From the NCBI RefSeq assembly GCF_017313275.1, contig NZ_JAFLNM010000001.1, forward strand, positions 1,674,001 to 1,738,000: 64,000 bases of DNA. Direction: 5' to 3'. Below, one piece after another: positions 44,242 to 55,519 of the stretch. The stretch's first letter is position 1; each line of letters opens with the position of its first letter. The notes under the pieces are model-generated. The model was not told where the DNA came from and ran no database searches. It saw nothing but the letters and a program-made list of their open reading frames with translations. Source of the DNA: Flagellimonas profundi (GTDB lineage: Bacteria; Bacteroidota; Bacteroidia; Flavobacteriales; Flavobacteriaceae). Position numbers and translations under genes: made by a program.

Positions 44242-45792
44242 TTACAACGGTATATTCCCATGCTTTTTCCAAGGGGTCTGCACCTCCTTTTTCTCCAACA
44301 TGGCAAAAGTCTTCAATAATTTGCTCCGTGTATCTTTGGGCAGAATCACCTCATCGATAAAACCACGTTTGGCTGCTCGGTATGGGTTGGCAAACTTATC
44401 CGCATATTCGGTTTCCTTCTCCTTTAATTTGGCTTCTGGGTCATCAGCAGCGGCAATCTCACGTCTAAAAATAATCTCACTGGCACCTTTTGCGCCCATT
44501 ACGGCAATTTCTGCACTTGGCCAAGCAAAGTTAAAGTCGGCCCCAATGTGCTTGGAGTTCATTACATCGTAGGCACCACCATATGCTTTTCGGGTAATAA
44601 CAGTAACTCTTGGTACCGTGGCTTCACTCAAGGCATAGAGCAATTTGGCCCCGTGCATAATAATCCCGCTCCATTCCTGGTCCGTACCGGGTAAAAATCC
44701 TGGTACATCCACCAAAACCAATAACGGAATGTTGAAAGAATCACAAAAACGAGTGAAACGTGCTGCTTTGGTAGAGCTGTTTACATCCAACACCCCTGCC
44801 AAGAACATAGGCTGATTGGCAATAACTCCAATACTTCTTCCACCCAACCGGGCAAATCCTGTAATAATGTTTTCTGCATAATCCTTATGGATTTCATAGA
44901 ACGAGTCCCCATCAATAATACCATTGATCACATCGTGCATATCGTAGGGTTTGTTGGGGTTGTCAGGAACTATTCCTGATAGTTCCTCCCTGGTTTCGTC
45001 GCCTAGTTCATATGGCAACAATGGCGTGGTTTCCTTATTATTTTGAGGCAAATAGTCCAACAAATTCCGAATATCGTTCAAACATGCGGCATCGTTGGTC
45101 GATGTTCTGTGTGCCACCCCCGATTTAACGGCATGGGTACTCGCCCCGCCCAACTCTTCCGAAGTCACGGACTCATTGGTCACCGTTTTGACCACATTGG
45201 GTCCGGTAACGAACATATAACTGGTTTCCTCTACCATAATGATGAAGTCCGTCATGGCTGGTGAATACACCGCACCACCGGCACATGGCCCCATAATGGC
45301 TGAAATTTGAGGTATTACCCCCGAAGCCTGTACGTTACGGTAAAAAATATCGGCATATCCGCCCAAGGATTTTACACCTTCTTGAATACGGGCCCCACCA
45401 GAATCGTTGAGTCCGATTACGGGTGCGCCCACTTTCATGGCCAAATCCATTACCTTACAGATTTTCTCGGCATGGGTTTCGGATAACGCTCCCCCGAAAA
45501 CAGTAAAATCCTGGGCATAAACGTACACCAACCTTCCGTGCACTGTTCCATAACCTGTAACCACCCCATCGCCATAATACATCTCTTTCTCCATACCAAA
45601 ATCCGTGGTACGGTGGGTTACCAATATGCCCATTTCTTCAAAAGAACCTTCATCCAAAAAGTAAAGTACTCTTTCACGAGCCGTTAATTTTTTCTTTTTA
45701 TGCTGTTTTTCAATACGTTTTTTGCCTCCACCCAAATGGGCTTCCGCTATTTTTTCCTGTAATGCTTTTATTTTGGGATCCATAGGATTCAA
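44242..45792 (-). CDS. pccB: Acyl-CoA (propionyl-CoA) carboxylase, carboxyltransferase subunit
   Basis: 516 residues of the AccD5/PccB type: [18 protein letters not shown] near the start, [52 protein letters not shown] (the oxyanion-hole glycines) and [13 protein letters not shown]. Transfers CO2 from biotin to propionyl-CoA. Starts within the last 4 bp of accC upstream, so the two are translationally coupled. Proximity to mutAB favours propionyl-CoA over acetyl-CoA as substrate. Confidence 0.92.
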   Translation of the reverse strand: MNPMDPKIKALQEKIAEAHLGGGKKRIEKQHKKKKLTARERVLYFLDEGSFEEMGILVTHRTTDFGMEKEMYYGDGVVTGYGTVHGRLVYVYAQDFTVFGGALSETHAEKICKVMDLAMKVGAPVIGLNDSGGARIQEGVKSLGGYADIFYRNVQASGVIPQISAIMGPCAGGAVYSPAMTDFIIMVEETSYMFVTGPNVVKTVTNESVTSEELGGASTHAVKSGVAHRTSTNDAACLNDIRNLLDYLPQNNKETTPLLPYELGDETREELSGIVPDNPNKPYDMHDVINGIIDGDSFYEIHKDYAENIITGFARLGGRSIGVIANQPMFLAGVLDVNSSTKAARFTRFCDSFNIPLLVLVDVPGFLPGTDQEWSGIIMHGAKLLYALSEATVPRVTVITRKAYGGAYDVMNSKHIGADFNFAWPSAEIAVMGAKGASEIIFRREIAAADDPEAKLKEKETEYADKFANPYRAAKRGFIDEVILPKDTRSKLLKTFAMLEKKEVQTPWKKHGNIPL

Positions 45793-47231
45793 TTTGAAGG
45801 TAATCTTGTTATTTTTTTGTCTTCCAGAAATTGGTGCAGGGCAATCATGGCCGCAATTTCTGCCTCCTTGGCCGTTTGTTCTTTTATTTTTTCCGGAGAA
45901 TAGTAATTCTTTACAAAGTGAGTGTCAAAATTCCCTGACCGGAAGGCTTCATGGGCAAATACAAAGGTGCCAAAAGGCAAAGTGGTCTGCACTCCCTTCA
46001 CTTTATACTCCTGAATGGCATCTAGCATCAGCTCAATGGCCTCTTCACGGGTTTTACCATAGGTGATCAGCTTGGAAAGCATGGGGTCGTAATAAATGGG
46101 AATATCCATTCCTTCCTTAAAGCCATTATCTACCCGAATACCATCGCCAACTGGCCATTGATACGTTTCCAAATTACCCACACTGGGCAAAAAATCGTTC
46201 AAAGGGTCTTCGGCATAAACCCGAAGCTCCACCGCATGGCCGTTTATGGTTAGGTCCTCCTGTTTCATGGGAAGTGCCTCGCCTCTAGCTACCTTTATTT
46301 GCAATTCCACCAAATCCACTCCCGTAATCAATTCCGTAACAGGGTGCTCCACTTGAAGGCGGGTGTTCATTTCCAAAAAGTAGAAATTATGGTCGGCATC
46401 CATCAAAAATTCAACCGTACCAGCGCCGATATAGTCACAGGATTTGGCCACTTTACAGGCCGCCACACCCATTTTCTCACGCAGTTCGGGCGTTAAAATT
46501 GCAGAAGGCGCTTCTTCCACTACCTTTTGGTGACGTCGCTGAACGCTACATTCCCTTTCAAAGAAATGCAGCACATTGCCGTGTGTATCGGCCATCACCT
46601 GTACCTCAATATGCCTTGGTGATTTCACATATTTTTCCACAAAAACGGAGCCATCTCCAAAAGCAGATGTTGCTTCACTAATGGCTCGTTTCATCCCAGA
46701 TTCCAGGTCTTCTTTATTTTCCACGATCCGCATTCCCTTGCCCCCGCCTCCTGCAGAGGCTTTTATCAATACCGGATACCCTACCTCATTGGCAATTTCG
46801 TGCGCCTTGGCCACATCGGTAATGGCCTCATCTATACCCGGTACCATAGGAATGTCGTATGCTTTAACAGTTTCCTTGGCCGCCAACTTACTTCCCATAA
46901 TTCGGATGGCTTTGGATTTTGGACCGATAAAGGTAATGCCGCTTTTCTCGACAGCTTCCGCAAAGTCCGCGTTTTCACTTAAAAACCCATAACCAGGATG
47001 AATCCCATCCACGTTGAGCTTTTTGGCGACTTCAATAATCTTATCGCCTCTCAAATATGATTTATTGGAAGGTGCCTCACCGATACATACCGCTTCATCG
47101 GCAAATTGAACATGGGGAGCATTCCTGTCCGCTTCCGAAAAAACGGCAACGGTATCAATACCCATTTTTTTCACGGTCTTCATTACTCTGACCGCAATTT
47201 CGCCGCGATTGGCGATCAATATTTTTTTCAT
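45789..47231 (-). CDS. accC: Biotin carboxylase subunit of the acyl-CoA carboxylase
   Basis: 480 residues. Begins [21 protein letters not shown]-grasp loop [13 protein letters not shown] (about 160-172), [18 protein letters not shown], and [14 protein letters not shown] with the catalytic residues. Carboxylates biotin with ATP and bicarbonate. Middle gene of the carboxylase operon; biotinyl subunit gene ends 6 bp upstream. Confidence 0.93.
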   Translation of the reverse strand: MKKILIANRGEIAVRVMKTVKKMGIDTVAVFSEADRNAPHVQFADEAVCIGEAPSNKSYLRGDKIIEVAKKLNVDGIHPGYGFLSENADFAEAVEKSGITFIGPKSKAIRIMGSKLAAKETVKAYDIPMVPGIDEAITDVAKAHEIANEVGYPVLIKASAGGGGKGMRIVENKEDLESGMKRAISEATSAFGDGSVFVEKYVKSPRHIEVQVMADTHGNVLHFFERECSVQRRHQKVVEEAPSAILTPELREKMGVAACKVAKSCDYIGAGTVEFLMDADHNFYFLEMNTRLQVEHPVTELITGVDLVELQIKVARGEALPMKQEDLTINGHAVELRVYAEDPLNDFLPSVGNLETYQWPVGDGIRVDNGFKEGMDIPIYYDPMLSKLITYGKTREEAIELMLDAIQEYKVKGVQTTLPFGTFVFAHEAFRSGNFDTHFVKNYYSPEKIKEQTAKEAEIAAMIALHQFLEDKKITRLPSN

Positions 47232-47237
47232 GATGTT

Positions 47238-47723
47238 CTATTGAAATTCAATCAACAATTGTTTCTTGTCAACGGCATCCCCTTTGGACACTCCTATTTT
47301 CTTGATGACACCGTTTCTTGGGGAGGTAATGATATTCTCCATTTTCATGGCTTCCAGAATGACCAATTGATCTTCTTCTTTGACTTCCTGACCTTCTTCC
47401 ACCAAAATATCCAAAATCAACCCTGGCATAGGTGCCGAAATAGAATCTATGTTTTTTCCTCCATTGATGGCAAAGCCCATTTTCTCGATAAGCTCATCCA
47501 AAGGGGTTTGAATGGAAGAACGGTATTCGCTGCCATCAATGCTAATGGTGTAAGTTCCTTTGTTAAAATCGGAATTCAGGATTTTTATATGGTAGGATGT
47601 ACCATCTTTTAGCAGGTGATAGGCATGATCCCCGGTTTTTATCAAATCCAATGAAGAAATAGTGTCCTTGGAAAGTTTAAAGTCAAAGTCGTCCCCAACC
47701 TTGACAGCATAAGAATTATCCAT
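47238..47723 (-). CDS. Biotin carboxyl carrier subunit
   Basis: 161 residues with the biotinylation motif LEAMKME near the C-terminus (biotinyl Lys127) and the half-motif PMPGLILDILVEEGQEV before it. The first ~80 residues form a separate domain, as in other acyl-CoA carboxylase alpha tails, so this looks like the C-terminal end of an alpha subunit split from accC. First gene of the operon; divergent from udk. Confidence 0.9.
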   Translation of the reverse strand: MDNSYAVKVGDDFDFKLSKDTISSLDLIKTGDHAYHLLKDGTSYHIKILNSDFNKGTYTISIDGSEYRSSIQTPLDELIEKMGFAINGGKNIDSISAPMPGLILDILVEEGQEVKEEDQLVILEAMKMENIITSPRNGVIKKIGVSKGDAVDKKQLLIEFQ

Positions 47724-47893
47724 AAAAGATTTTTCCTTTGGTTAGCCTGATAAAGATAGAGGTTAATGCATTAAAAACCATACAAAACTATACCTAATAA
47801 GCAGGGTCGATTATGACAATGATCATTAATTTCTTTAATATTAAACACTAATTATGAAGTATTGTAGATAGGCAGAAGATATAATCATTTGTT

Positions 47894-47901
47894 TATTTTT
47901 G
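47894..47901 (+). promoter_or_regulatory. -7 box (TATTTTTG) for the udk-ftsB-mutAB operon
   Basis: Exact TAnnTTTG, 17 bp before the udk ATG at 47919, which would give a very short leader. No well-spaced TTTG upstream. Confidence 0.5.
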
Positions 47902-47918
47902 ATGCCAAAATTCAAACT

Positions 47919-48527
47919 ATGCTGATCTTAGGGATTGCTGGCGGCACAGGGTGCGGGAAAACAACGGTAGTTAACCAGATTGTGGAACAATTGCCCACGG
48001 ACGAAGTAGGTGTAATAAGCCAAGATTCTTACTACAACGACCTTTCCCATATGAGTAAAGAGGAAAGGGCCTTGGTGAATTTTGACCACCCAAATTCGAT
48101 AGATTTCGACCTATTGATAGAGCATATTGACCAACTGAGACAAGGAAAGACCGTTGATACGCCCATGTATTCCTTTGTAGAGGAAACCAGAATGAAGGAG
48201 ACTGTTCCCACAGCTCCCCGAAAGGTTATGATCGTGGAGGGCATCTTGGTATTGAGCAATCCCAAATTGAGGGATATGTTCGATATAAAAATATATGTCC
48301 ATGCCGATTCGGACGAGCGCTTGATCAGAAGGTTGCAACGCGACACCCAGGAACGTGGGCACGATCTGAAGAAAGTGCTTACAAGATACCAAACCGCTGT
48401 AAAGCCGATGCACCTTCAATTTATTGAACCCTCAAAGGAATTTGCGGACATTATCATTCCAAACAACCACTACAATACCGTTGCTGTGGATATTGTTAGA
48501 ACCATCATTAATAACAAACTATCGTAA
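47919..48527 (+). CDS. udk: Uridine kinase
   Basis: 202 residues from the ATG at 47919; the upstream TTG at 47889 precedes the likely transcription start. P-loop GGTGCGKTTV (about 8-17), then VISQDSYYND, NFDHPNSIDFDLL, MYSFVEETR and the lid RRLQRDTQERGHDL. Phosphorylates uridine and cytidine in salvage. One base separates it from ftsB. Confidence 0.93.
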   Translation: MLILGIAGGTGCGKTTVVNQIVEQLPTDEVGVISQDSYYNDLSHMSKEERALVNFDHPNSIDFDLLIEHIDQLRQGKTVDTPMYSFVEETRMKETVPTAPRKVMIVEGILVLSNPKLRDMFDIKIYVHADSDERLIRRLQRDTQERGHDLKKVLTRYQTAVKPMHLQFIEPSKEFADIIIPNNHYNTVAVDIVRTIINNKLS

Positions 48528-48528
48528 C

Positions 48529-48861
48529 ATGGGCCTAAAGGAGTTGAGAAAAAAGAAATGGTTCAAGATCATGACCAATACCTATATCCTGGTATTGACC
48601 ATTTTTGTGATTTGGATGGCTTTTTTCGACACCAATTCCCTGTTGATCCATTTGGAGCTGGAGAATGAAATCGATAAGTTGGAAAAGGAGAAGCAGTTCC
48701 TAAAAAGTGAGATTGAAAAGGACAAAGAAATATTAAAGAAGATGTCCGATGAAAAGGAGCTCGAAAAATTGGCCCGCGAAAAATATTATATGAAAAAGGA
48801 TAATGAAGAAATATTCTTGATCGAATATGAAGATAGCCTAAAGAACAAACAAGATGAATAA
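48529..48861 (+). CDS. ftsB: FtsB/DivIC-type septum formation initiator
   Basis: 110 residues from the ATG at 48529. One membrane segment (about 15-35) and a coiled coil straight after it (LELENEIDKLEKEKQFLKSEIEKDKEIL), then LAREKYYMKKDNEEIFLIEYED, the conserved end of the family. Part of the divisome with FtsL and FtsQ. Overlaps mutA by 8 bp, an odd partner for a division gene but common in the group. Confidence 0.87.
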   Translation: MGLKELRKKKWFKIMTNTYILVLTIFVIWMAFFDTNSLLIHLELENEIDKLEKEKQFLKSEIEKDKEILKKMSDEKELEKLAREKYYMKKDNEEIFLIEYEDSLKNKQDE

Positions 48862-50236
48862 TACCAGCCTATTTCAAGAATTCCCGGAAATTTCCGCCAA
48901 ACAATGGAAACAAAAGATTCAGGTTGACCTAAAAGGTGCCGATTATAACGAAACCTTGGTCTGGGAATCTTTGGAAGGCATCAACGTAAAGCCTTTTTAC
49001 AATAAAGAGGACCTAAAGAACATTCCCAGTTTTTCATTGCCGAAAGACCACGATTGGTCCATAGGGCAAGCTATTTATGTGAGCGATGAAAAAAAATCCA
49101 ATGCAAAAGCCCTCGAAATATTAAAAAAAGGTATGGAAAACTTGATTTTGACCATACCCAACGAAACTACGGACTTTGAAGCCTTGATCTCCGGCATTGA
49201 CCTGAAAGAGACCAACCTCTACTTCAATTTTGAGTTTTTGGCCTTGGAACCCATCAAAAAATTAATTTCCCTCCTTAAAGGCAAAAAAGCCAAGGCCCAT
49301 TTGAACATTGACATTGTCGGGCACTTGTCCAAAGATGGCAATTGGCACCACAATCTGGAAGAAGACCACAAAATATTCACTGAATTGGTTTCACTCGGCA
49401 CTTCGGAAATTTCAATTATCGGGGTCGATACGTCGCTTTATCAAAATGCTGGCGCCAACATGGTACAACAATTGGCATATGCCATGGCCCATACCAACGA
49501 GTACTTGAACTATATCACTTCGAGCGGAGTCGAGAAGTCACTCCCAATTACTTTTAAAGTGGCGGTGGGCAGCAACTATTTCTTTGAAATAGCAAAGATC
49601 AGGGCTTTACGATGGCTTTGGAAAAGTATCGCATCAGCATATGGCATACAAAACGAATGCAATATCCTAGTTGTTCCCTCCAAACGGAACAAAACCCTGT
49701 ACGACTATAACGTGAATATGCTCCGCACAACATCCGAATGCATGTCTGCGGTTTTGGGTGGAGCCGACACCGTTTGCAATTTGGCCTACGACGCCCTTTA
49801 TCATAAAGACAACGAATTCGGGGAGCGTATTGCCCGTAATCAACTGCTACTTTTAAAAGAAGAAGGCTATTTTTCCGAGGCTTCGCAAATTTCCGAAGGC
49901 TCATACTACATTGAATCGCTGACCAATCAATTGGCCGAGAAAGGCTTACGGCTATTTAAACAAGTGGAAAAAGCCGGTGGATTCTTGGAAGGGATTAAAA
50001 AAGGCACCATCCAACAAAAAATAAAGGAAAGCGCCGAAAAGGAACAACAACTTTTTGATGAAGGAAAAATCGTTTCAGTGGGCACCAACAAATACCTGAA
50101 TCCACAAGATAGGATGAAGAATGATCTGGAGCTCTACCCTTTTATGAAGCAAAAAGCACGAAAAACCATCGTTGAGCCCATAATTGAAAAAAGATTGGCC
50201 GAAGCGTTTGAACAAAAAAGATTGAACGATGAGTAG
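48854..50236 (+). CDS. mutA: Methylmalonyl-CoA mutase small subunit
   Basis: 460 residues, TIM-barrel part of the mutase without a cobalamin domain, as usual for the small subunit. Landmarks: [26 protein letters not shown] at the start, [45 protein letters not shown]. Stabilises MutB. A REP-like 22-bp hairpin (49517-49538) is read in frame as TSSGVEKS. Overlaps both neighbours by 8 bp. Confidence 0.93.
   Translation: MNNTSLFQEFPEISAKQWKQKIQVDLKGADYNETLVWESLEGINVKPFYNKEDLKNIPSFSLPKDHDWSIGQAIYVSDEKKSNAKALEILKKGMENLILTIPNETTDFEALISGIDLKETNLYFNFEFLALEPIKKLISLLKGKKAKAHLNIDIVGHLSKDGNWHHNLEEDHKIFTELVSLGTSEISIIGVDTSLYQNAGANMVQQLAYAMAHTNEYLNYITSSGVEKSLPITFKVAVGSNYFFEIAKIRALRWLWKSIASAYGIQNECNILVVPSKRNKTLYDYNVNMLRTTSECMSAVLGGADTVCNLAYDALYHKDNEFGERIARNQLLLLKEEGYFSEASQISEGSYYIESLTNQLAEKGLRLFKQVEKAGGFLEGIKKGTIQQKIKESAEKEQQLFDEGKIVSVGTNKYLNPQDRMKNDLELYPFMKQKARKTIVEPIIEKRLAEAFEQKRLNDE
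49517..49538. repeat. REP-like hairpin element inside mutA
   Basis: Core CGAGCGGAGTCGAG, identical to the copy at 44107-44128, with arms ACTT and AAGT that pair with each other. It keeps the reading frame of mutA. Confidence 0.8.
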
Positions 50237-52301
50237 AAAGGACCTTCAACACCTGGAATTGGCTGCCGATTCGAATGCCGGCGAGACCCAAAAATACGAG
50301 CACGAAAATTTTGCTGCGGGGATTTCCCCTTTCCTTCGTGGACCCTACTCTACCATGTATGTTCGCAGACCGTGGACCATCCGCCAATATGCGGGATTTT
50401 CCACGGCCGAGGAAAGCAATGCGTTCTACCGAAGAAACTTGGAGGCGGGGCAAAAAGGTCTTTCTGTAGCCTTTGATCTACCCACCCATCGTGGATATGA
50501 CTCGGACAACGAGCGCGTTGTTGGCGATGTGGGCAAGGCTGGGGTTGCCATCGACTCTGTGGAGGATATGAAAATCCTGTTCAATGGCATCCCTTTGGAC
50601 AAAATGTCCGTTTCCATGACCATGAATGGAGCCGTAATTCCCATTATGGCTTTTTATATCGTGGCAGGGTTGGAACAAGGTGTTTCCATGGAACAACTTT
50701 CGGGAACCATTCAAAACGATATATTGAAGGAGTTTATGGTTCGGAACACCTATATCTACCCACCTACCCCTTCCATGCAATTGGTCGCTGATATCTTTGA
50801 GTTTACGAGTAAAAACATGCCTAGGTTCAATAGCATCAGTATCTCCGGATACCATATGCACGAGGCGGGTGCTCCTGCATCCATGGAGTTGGCCTATACG
50901 TTGGCCGATGGTATTGAGTACATCCGAACTGGAATAAAGGCAGGCTTGAAGATTGATGAATTCGCTCCACGACTATCCTTTTTCTGGGGTATTGGAATGA
51001 ACCATTTTGCCGAAATCGCCAAAATGCGTGCAGGTCGCATGCTTTGGGCCAAATTGGTAGCGCAATTCAACCCTTCAAATCCAAAATCATCAATGCTCCG
51101 TACCCATAGTCAAACCAGTGGTTGGAGCCTTACGGAGCAGGATCCTTTCAACAATGTGGCCAGGACAACTGTCGAAGCAATGGCAGCAGCTTTTGGAGGA
51201 ACACAAAGTCTTCACACCAACGCATTGGACGAAGCGATTGCATTGCCAACAGATTTCTCGGCACGAATTGCAAGGAATACCCAAATTTATCTACAGCAAG
51301 AAACCCATATCACCAAAACAGTGGACCCTTGGGCGGGTAGCCACAAAGTGGAACAATTGACTCAGGAAATTGCAGAAAATGCCTGGGAATTGATTCAAGA
51401 AGTGGAAAAATTGGGTGGAATGACCAAGGCCATCGAAAAAGGTATCCCAAAAATGCGCATTGAAGAGGCTGCAGCCAAGAAACAAGCCCGCATTGATAGC
51501 GGACAAGATGTTATTGTGGGAGTGAACAAATACCGATTGGAGAACGAGGACGATCTTCAAATTTTGGAAGTGGACAATGCCAAGGTGAGGAAACAGCAAA
51601 TGGCACGCCTGGACCAAATAAGAAACAGCAGGGATACAAAAGCTGTTGAAAAAGTACTCGAAGCCATCCGGGTTGCCTCCAAAAAGGCCACTAAAAACGA
51701 TTCAGACCGTGGAAATTTATTAGCTTTAGCCATAGAAGCGGCCAAAGAACGTGCTACTTTGGGTGAAATCAGCGATGCCATGGAAAGTGCGTTTGGACGA
51801 TATAGAGCAAAAATCCAATCCTTTACCGGAGTGTATTCCAAAGAAATCAAAAACGACGAAAGTTTTGAAAAGGCCCGAAAGCTGGCAGACACCTTTGCAG
51901 AGCAAGAGGGGCGCAGACCACGAATTATGGTCGCCAAAATGGGACAAGATGGACATGACCGCGGCGCCAAAGTAGTGGCCACAGGTTATGCCGATCTAGG
52001 TTTTGATGTGGATATAGGCCCCTTGTTCCAAACTCCTGCCGAAGTGGCCAAACAAGCTGTTGAAAACGACGTACACGTACTTGGGATTTCCTCACTCGCA
52101 GGAGGGCATAAAACCTTGGTCCCCGAGGTAGTTCAAGAACTGAAGAAATACGGTCGTGAAGACATTATGGTCATCGTTGGGGGCGTCATCCCAAAGCAAG
52201 ATTACAAGCATCTACTGGATAATGGTGCCGTTGCCGTGTTTGGACCAGGTACCAAAATTGCGGATGCAGCCACCGAAATACTGAATATACTTTTGGATTA
52301 A
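50229..52301 (+). CDS. mutB: Methylmalonyl-CoA mutase large (catalytic) subunit
   Basis: 690 residues. Catalytic barrel ([68 protein letters not shown]) followed by the cobalamin-binding domain with [11 protein letters not shown] (Asp574-x-His576-x-x-Gly) and the GISSLAGGH and GGVIP stretches. Isomerises methylmalonyl-CoA to succinyl-CoA. Ends its operon. Confidence 0.96.
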   Translation: MSRKDLQHLELAADSNAGETQKYEHENFAAGISPFLRGPYSTMYVRRPWTIRQYAGFSTAEESNAFYRRNLEAGQKGLSVAFDLPTHRGYDSDNERVVGDVGKAGVAIDSVEDMKILFNGIPLDKMSVSMTMNGAVIPIMAFYIVAGLEQGVSMEQLSGTIQNDILKEFMVRNTYIYPPTPSMQLVADIFEFTSKNMPRFNSISISGYHMHEAGAPASMELAYTLADGIEYIRTGIKAGLKIDEFAPRLSFFWGIGMNHFAEIAKMRAGRMLWAKLVAQFNPSNPKSSMLRTHSQTSGWSLTEQDPFNNVARTTVEAMAAAFGGTQSLHTNALDEAIALPTDFSARIARNTQIYLQQETHITKTVDPWAGSHKVEQLTQEIAENAWELIQEVEKLGGMTKAIEKGIPKMRIEEAAAKKQARIDSGQDVIVGVNKYRLENEDDLQILEVDNAKVRKQQMARLDQIRNSRDTKAVEKVLEAIRVASKKATKNDSDRGNLLALAIEAAKERATLGEISDAMESAFGRYRAKIQSFTGVYSKEIKNDESFEKARKLADTFAEQEGRRPRIMVAKMGQDGHDRGAKVVATGYADLGFDVDIGPLFQTPAEVAKQAVENDVHVLGISSLAGGHKTLVPEVVQELKKYGREDIMVIVGGVIPKQDYKHLLDNGAVAVFGPGTKIADAATEILNILLD

Positions 52302-52435
52302 ACCACATAACGGCCTAACCAATAAAAGTTTAACTTTATTTAACGCAGGATACTGGGTTTATTCACCCCCTGTTAACAAATTACATTTTATCGCATCCTA
52401 AATAATCGTATTTTTAGCACCTAACTTACTATGAA

Positions 52436-53209
52436 ATGGGCAAGATTATTGCAATAGCAAACCAAAAGGGCGGTGTAGGCAAAACAACCACAACGGTGAA
52501 CCTTGCAGCCTCCTTAGGTGTATTGGAAAAAAAGGTGTTACTCATTGATGCCGACCCCCAAGCCAATGCAACTTCAGGTTTAGGCGTTGATGTGGATTCC
52601 GTGGAAAACGGTACATATCAGCTTTTGGAGCATACCATGAGTGTTGAAGAGGTGACCATCCCAACAGATTCTCCCAATGTGGATCTAGTGCCTGCGCACA
52701 TTGACCTTGTTGCCATAGAAATTGAATTGGTGGACAAGGACAACAGGGAATACATGATGAAAGAAGCCTTAAAGAATTTGGGCGACAAGTATGATTTTGT
52801 GTTGATTGATTGTGCTCCTTCCTTGGGGTTATTGACCTTGAACGCACTTACCGCGGCAGATTCGGTAATGATACCCATACAATGTGAATATTTCGCTTTG
52901 GAAGGTCTTGGCAAATTATTGAATACCGTAAAGAGTGTACAAAAAATACACAACAACGATTTGGACATCGAAGGGATGTTGTTGACCATGTACGATTCCA
53001 GGTTACGACTTTCCAACCAAGTTGTTGAAGAAGTGAAGAAACACTTCGCGGATATGGTTTTTGATACCATAATCCAACGAAACGTTAGGCTAAGCGAAGC
53101 TCCTAGTTATGGCGAGAGCATCATAAAATATGATGCGAGCAGTAAAGGTGCTTCCAATTATCTTAACTTAGCCAACGAAATTTTGAAGAAAAACAAGGAG
53201 AAAGTTTAG
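52436..53209 (+). CDS. parA: Chromosome-partitioning ATPase ParA
   Basis: 257 residues with the deviant Walker A QKGGVGKTTTT (10-20), the switch region DADPQANAT and DYVLIDCAPSLG-like Walker B (about 120-131). Chromosomal type: short, no N-terminal regulator, followed after 0 bp by parB. No parS site was recognised in the window. Confidence 0.95.
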   Translation: MGKIIAIANQKGGVGKTTTTVNLAASLGVLEKKVLLIDADPQANATSGLGVDVDSVENGTYQLLEHTMSVEEVTIPTDSPNVDLVPAHIDLVAIEIELVDKDNREYMMKEALKNLGDKYDFVLIDCAPSLGLLTLNALTAADSVMIPIQCEYFALEGLGKLLNTVKSVQKIHNNDLDIEGMLLTMYDSRLRLSNQVVEEVKKHFADMVFDTIIQRNVRLSEAPSYGESIIKYDASSKGASNYLNLANEILKKNKEKV

Positions 53210-54115
53210 ATGGCGAAAGCAACAAAAAAACAGGCGTTGGGAAGAGGCCTGTCCGCTCTTTTGAATGATCCAGAGAATGATATTAAATCAGTTTCGGATA
53301 AAAATGCGGACAAGGTCATAGGAAATGTGGTAGAACTGGACATCAATTCCATTGAAGTCAATCCTTTTCAGCCACGTTCCAATTTTAACGACGAAACCCT
53401 TGAAGAATTAGCGAGTTCCATTCGCGAACTGGGCATTATACAGCCCATTACGGTAAGGAAACTGGATTTCAACAAATTCCAATTGGTTTCCGGAGAGCGA
53501 AGGTTCCGTGCATCCAAATTGGTAGGGTTGGAAACCATTCCAGCTTATATCCGTATTGCCAACGATCAAGAATCCTTGGAAATGGCCTTAGTGGAGAATA
53601 TCCAAAGGCAAGATTTGGACCCCATTGAAATTGCACTCTCTTACCAACGACTTATCGATGAAATTGAGATTACTCAAGAAAGGTTGAGTGATCGCGTAGG
53701 TAAAAAACGTTCCACTATCACCAATTATTTACGCTTACTAAAATTGGACCCCATCATTCAGACAGGAATGCGTGATGGATTCATCAGTATGGGGCACGGA
53801 AGGGCGCTTATTAACATCGACAAGAAAAAAGACCAGATTGCCATTTACGAAAAAGTGGTTTCCGACGGCCTATCCGTTAGGGCAACTGAGCAACTGGTAA
53901 AAGCACATAAGGACCCCAAAAGTTCTGGCACTGATAAGAAAAGGGGCACTCCCGATGTTCCAGATTTTGTTTCCAACAGTTTGGATTCCATCAAAGAAAG
54001 ACTAGCTACCAAAGTGGATATTACCACATCTAAAAATGGAAAAGGAAAAATAGTGATACCCTTCCATTCGGAAGAAGACTTTAAGCGTATCAAAAAATTG
54101 TTGACAGGTGAATAA
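53210..54115 (+). CDS. parB: ParB chromosome-segregation protein
   Basis: 301 residues. N-terminal GRGLSALL, the CTP-binding ParB core NPFQPRSNFNDETLEELASSI, GERRFRAS (the GERRxRA box), and VENIQRQDLDPIEIA, then the HTH (RLSDRVGKKRSTITNYLRLL) and the C-terminal dimer region. Coupled to parA, and its end overlaps the next gene by 8 bp. Confidence 0.95.
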   Translation: MAKATKKQALGRGLSALLNDPENDIKSVSDKNADKVIGNVVELDINSIEVNPFQPRSNFNDETLEELASSIRELGIIQPITVRKLDFNKFQLVSGERRFRASKLVGLETIPAYIRIANDQESLEMALVENIQRQDLDPIEIALSYQRLIDEIEITQERLSDRVGKKRSTITNYLRLLKLDPIIQTGMRDGFISMGHGRALINIDKKKDQIAIYEKVVSDGLSVRATEQLVKAHKDPKSSGTDKKRGTPDVPDFVSNSLDSIKERLATKVDITTSKNGKGKIVIPFHSEEDFKRIKKLLTGE

Positions 54116-54764
54116 AAACCTTCTTTTATTGCTCTTTACCTTTTTGTTTTTTTACTCAGGATTTTCTCAGGAAGAAGAGAAAAATGAAACCAAAAAACAG
54201 CCACAACCATCAAATAAGGTAGACTCCATTGCACAAAATATGGAAGGGGAAGGTGTTACTTTTGAAGAAGTTACCAAGCAAAAAGACATTAACCCCCTTG
54301 CACCGAGCAAAGCTGCATTTTATTCGGCCATTTTACCCGGGCTTGGACAGATATACAACAAACGCTACTGGAAAGCCCCTATAGTTTGGGGCGCCATAGG
54401 AACAGGAATTTATGTCTATTCCATAAACAATACGGAGTATCGAAGAGCAAGAAACGCGTATAAACGTAGACTCGCAGGCTTTGAAGACGATGAATTTTGG
54501 GATTTGAACGGAGATGGTTTCGGTCCCGATCTAACATCGGAAGCATTGCAGGGAGCCCAAGAAAATACCCAAAGAGATAGGGATTTGGCCTTAGTGATCA
54601 CAATTGCTCTTTATGCCTTGAATATTATAGACGCCAACGTGGACTCACATTTAAAACAATATAATGTGAGCGATGACCTGGCTGTTGATTTCAACCCTTA
54701 TCTAGATATAAATCCTTTTACCAACAAGCCAAACTATGGTATGGCTATGGTCATAAAATTCTAA
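54108..54764 (+). CDS. DUF5683 membrane protein
   Basis: 218 residues with a GTG start at 54108 that begins a signal peptide (MNKNLLLLLFTFLFFYSGFSQ). The DUF5683 core is visible as PSKAAFYSAILPGLGQIYNKRYWKAPIVWGAIGTGIYVY, with two or three hydrophobic segments, ending KPNYGMAMVIKF. Function unknown; regularly found beside parB and dapB in Bacteroidota. Confidence 0.87.
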   Translation: MNKNLLLLLFTFLFFYSGFSQEEEKNETKKQPQPSNKVDSIAQNMEGEGVTFEEVTKQKDINPLAPSKAAFYSAILPGLGQIYNKRYWKAPIVWGAIGTGIYVYSINNTEYRRARNAYKRRLAGFEDDEFWDLNGDGFGPDLTSEALQGAQENTQRDRDLALVITIALYALNIIDANVDSHLKQYNVSDDLAVDFNPYLDINPFTNKPNYGMAMVIKF

Positions 54765-54767
54765 CGT

Positions 54768-55469
54768 ATGAAGATTGCTCTTTTCGGATATGGCAAAATG
54801 GGAAAGATGATCGAGCAGATTGCCCGGGATAGAGGTCATTCGATTGTAGCAAAGATTGATGACCGCTCGCAAGATGTAGATTACACCTCAATGGATGTTG
54901 CCATTGACTTTAGTACGCCCGAAGCTGCTTTTGACAATATCACCAATTGCTTTAAGAACAATGTGCCCGTAATCAGCGGAACCACTGGTTGGTTGGATAG
55001 GCTTGATAAAGCCATCAAAATTTGCGAAGAGCATAAAAGTGCATTCATCTATGCCTCCAACTTTAGCCTGGGTGTAAATATCTTTTTTGAACTCAATAAA
55101 CATCTTGCCAAAATGATGGCGGAGCTGGAACAGTATAAAGTTTCCATGGAGGAGATACATCATACCCAAAAACTGGATGCACCCAGCGGAACTGCCATTA
55201 CTTTGGCCGAAGGCATTATTGAAAACACCTCTAATAAAGACTGGAAACTGAACGAATCAGGCGACAAAACAATTTCCATTAAATCCATTAGGGAAGGCAT
55301 GGTGCCGGGAACCCATAGCATTTCCTATGAAAGCCCGGTTGACACCATCGAAATAAAACACGAAGCACATAACAGGGAAGGTTTTGCACTCGGAGCAGTA
55401 ATCGCATCGGAATGGATACAGGGAAAAACAGGTGTTTTTTCCATGAAAGATGTGTTAAACCTTAGCTAA
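54768..55469 (+). CDS. dapB: 4-hydroxy-tetrahydrodipicolinate reductase
   Basis: 233 residues. Nucleotide-binding GYGKMGKMI (7-15), VAIDFSTPEAA, the catalytic EEIHHTQKLDAPSGTAITLAE block and GTHSISYES. Lysine and diaminopimelate synthesis. Starts 3 bp after the DUF5683 gene. Confidence 0.95.
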   Translation: MKIALFGYGKMGKMIEQIARDRGHSIVAKIDDRSQDVDYTSMDVAIDFSTPEAAFDNITNCFKNNVPVISGTTGWLDRLDKAIKICEEHKSAFIYASNFSLGVNIFFELNKHLAKMMAELEQYKVSMEEIHHTQKLDAPSGTAITLAEGIIENTSNKDWKLNESGDKTISIKSIREGMVPGTHSISYESPVDTIEIKHEAHNREGFALGAVIASEWIQGKTGVFSMKDVLNLS

Positions 55470-55519
55470 AAAACGTAACAGGAATATAGACCCAGGGTCT
55501 AACAAAGAAACTTTTTTAT

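Noticed and set aside
52302..52435. Search for a parS site ahead of parAB
   Set aside because: No 14- to 16-bp palindrome of the parS type is visible in the spacer or elsewhere near the operon.
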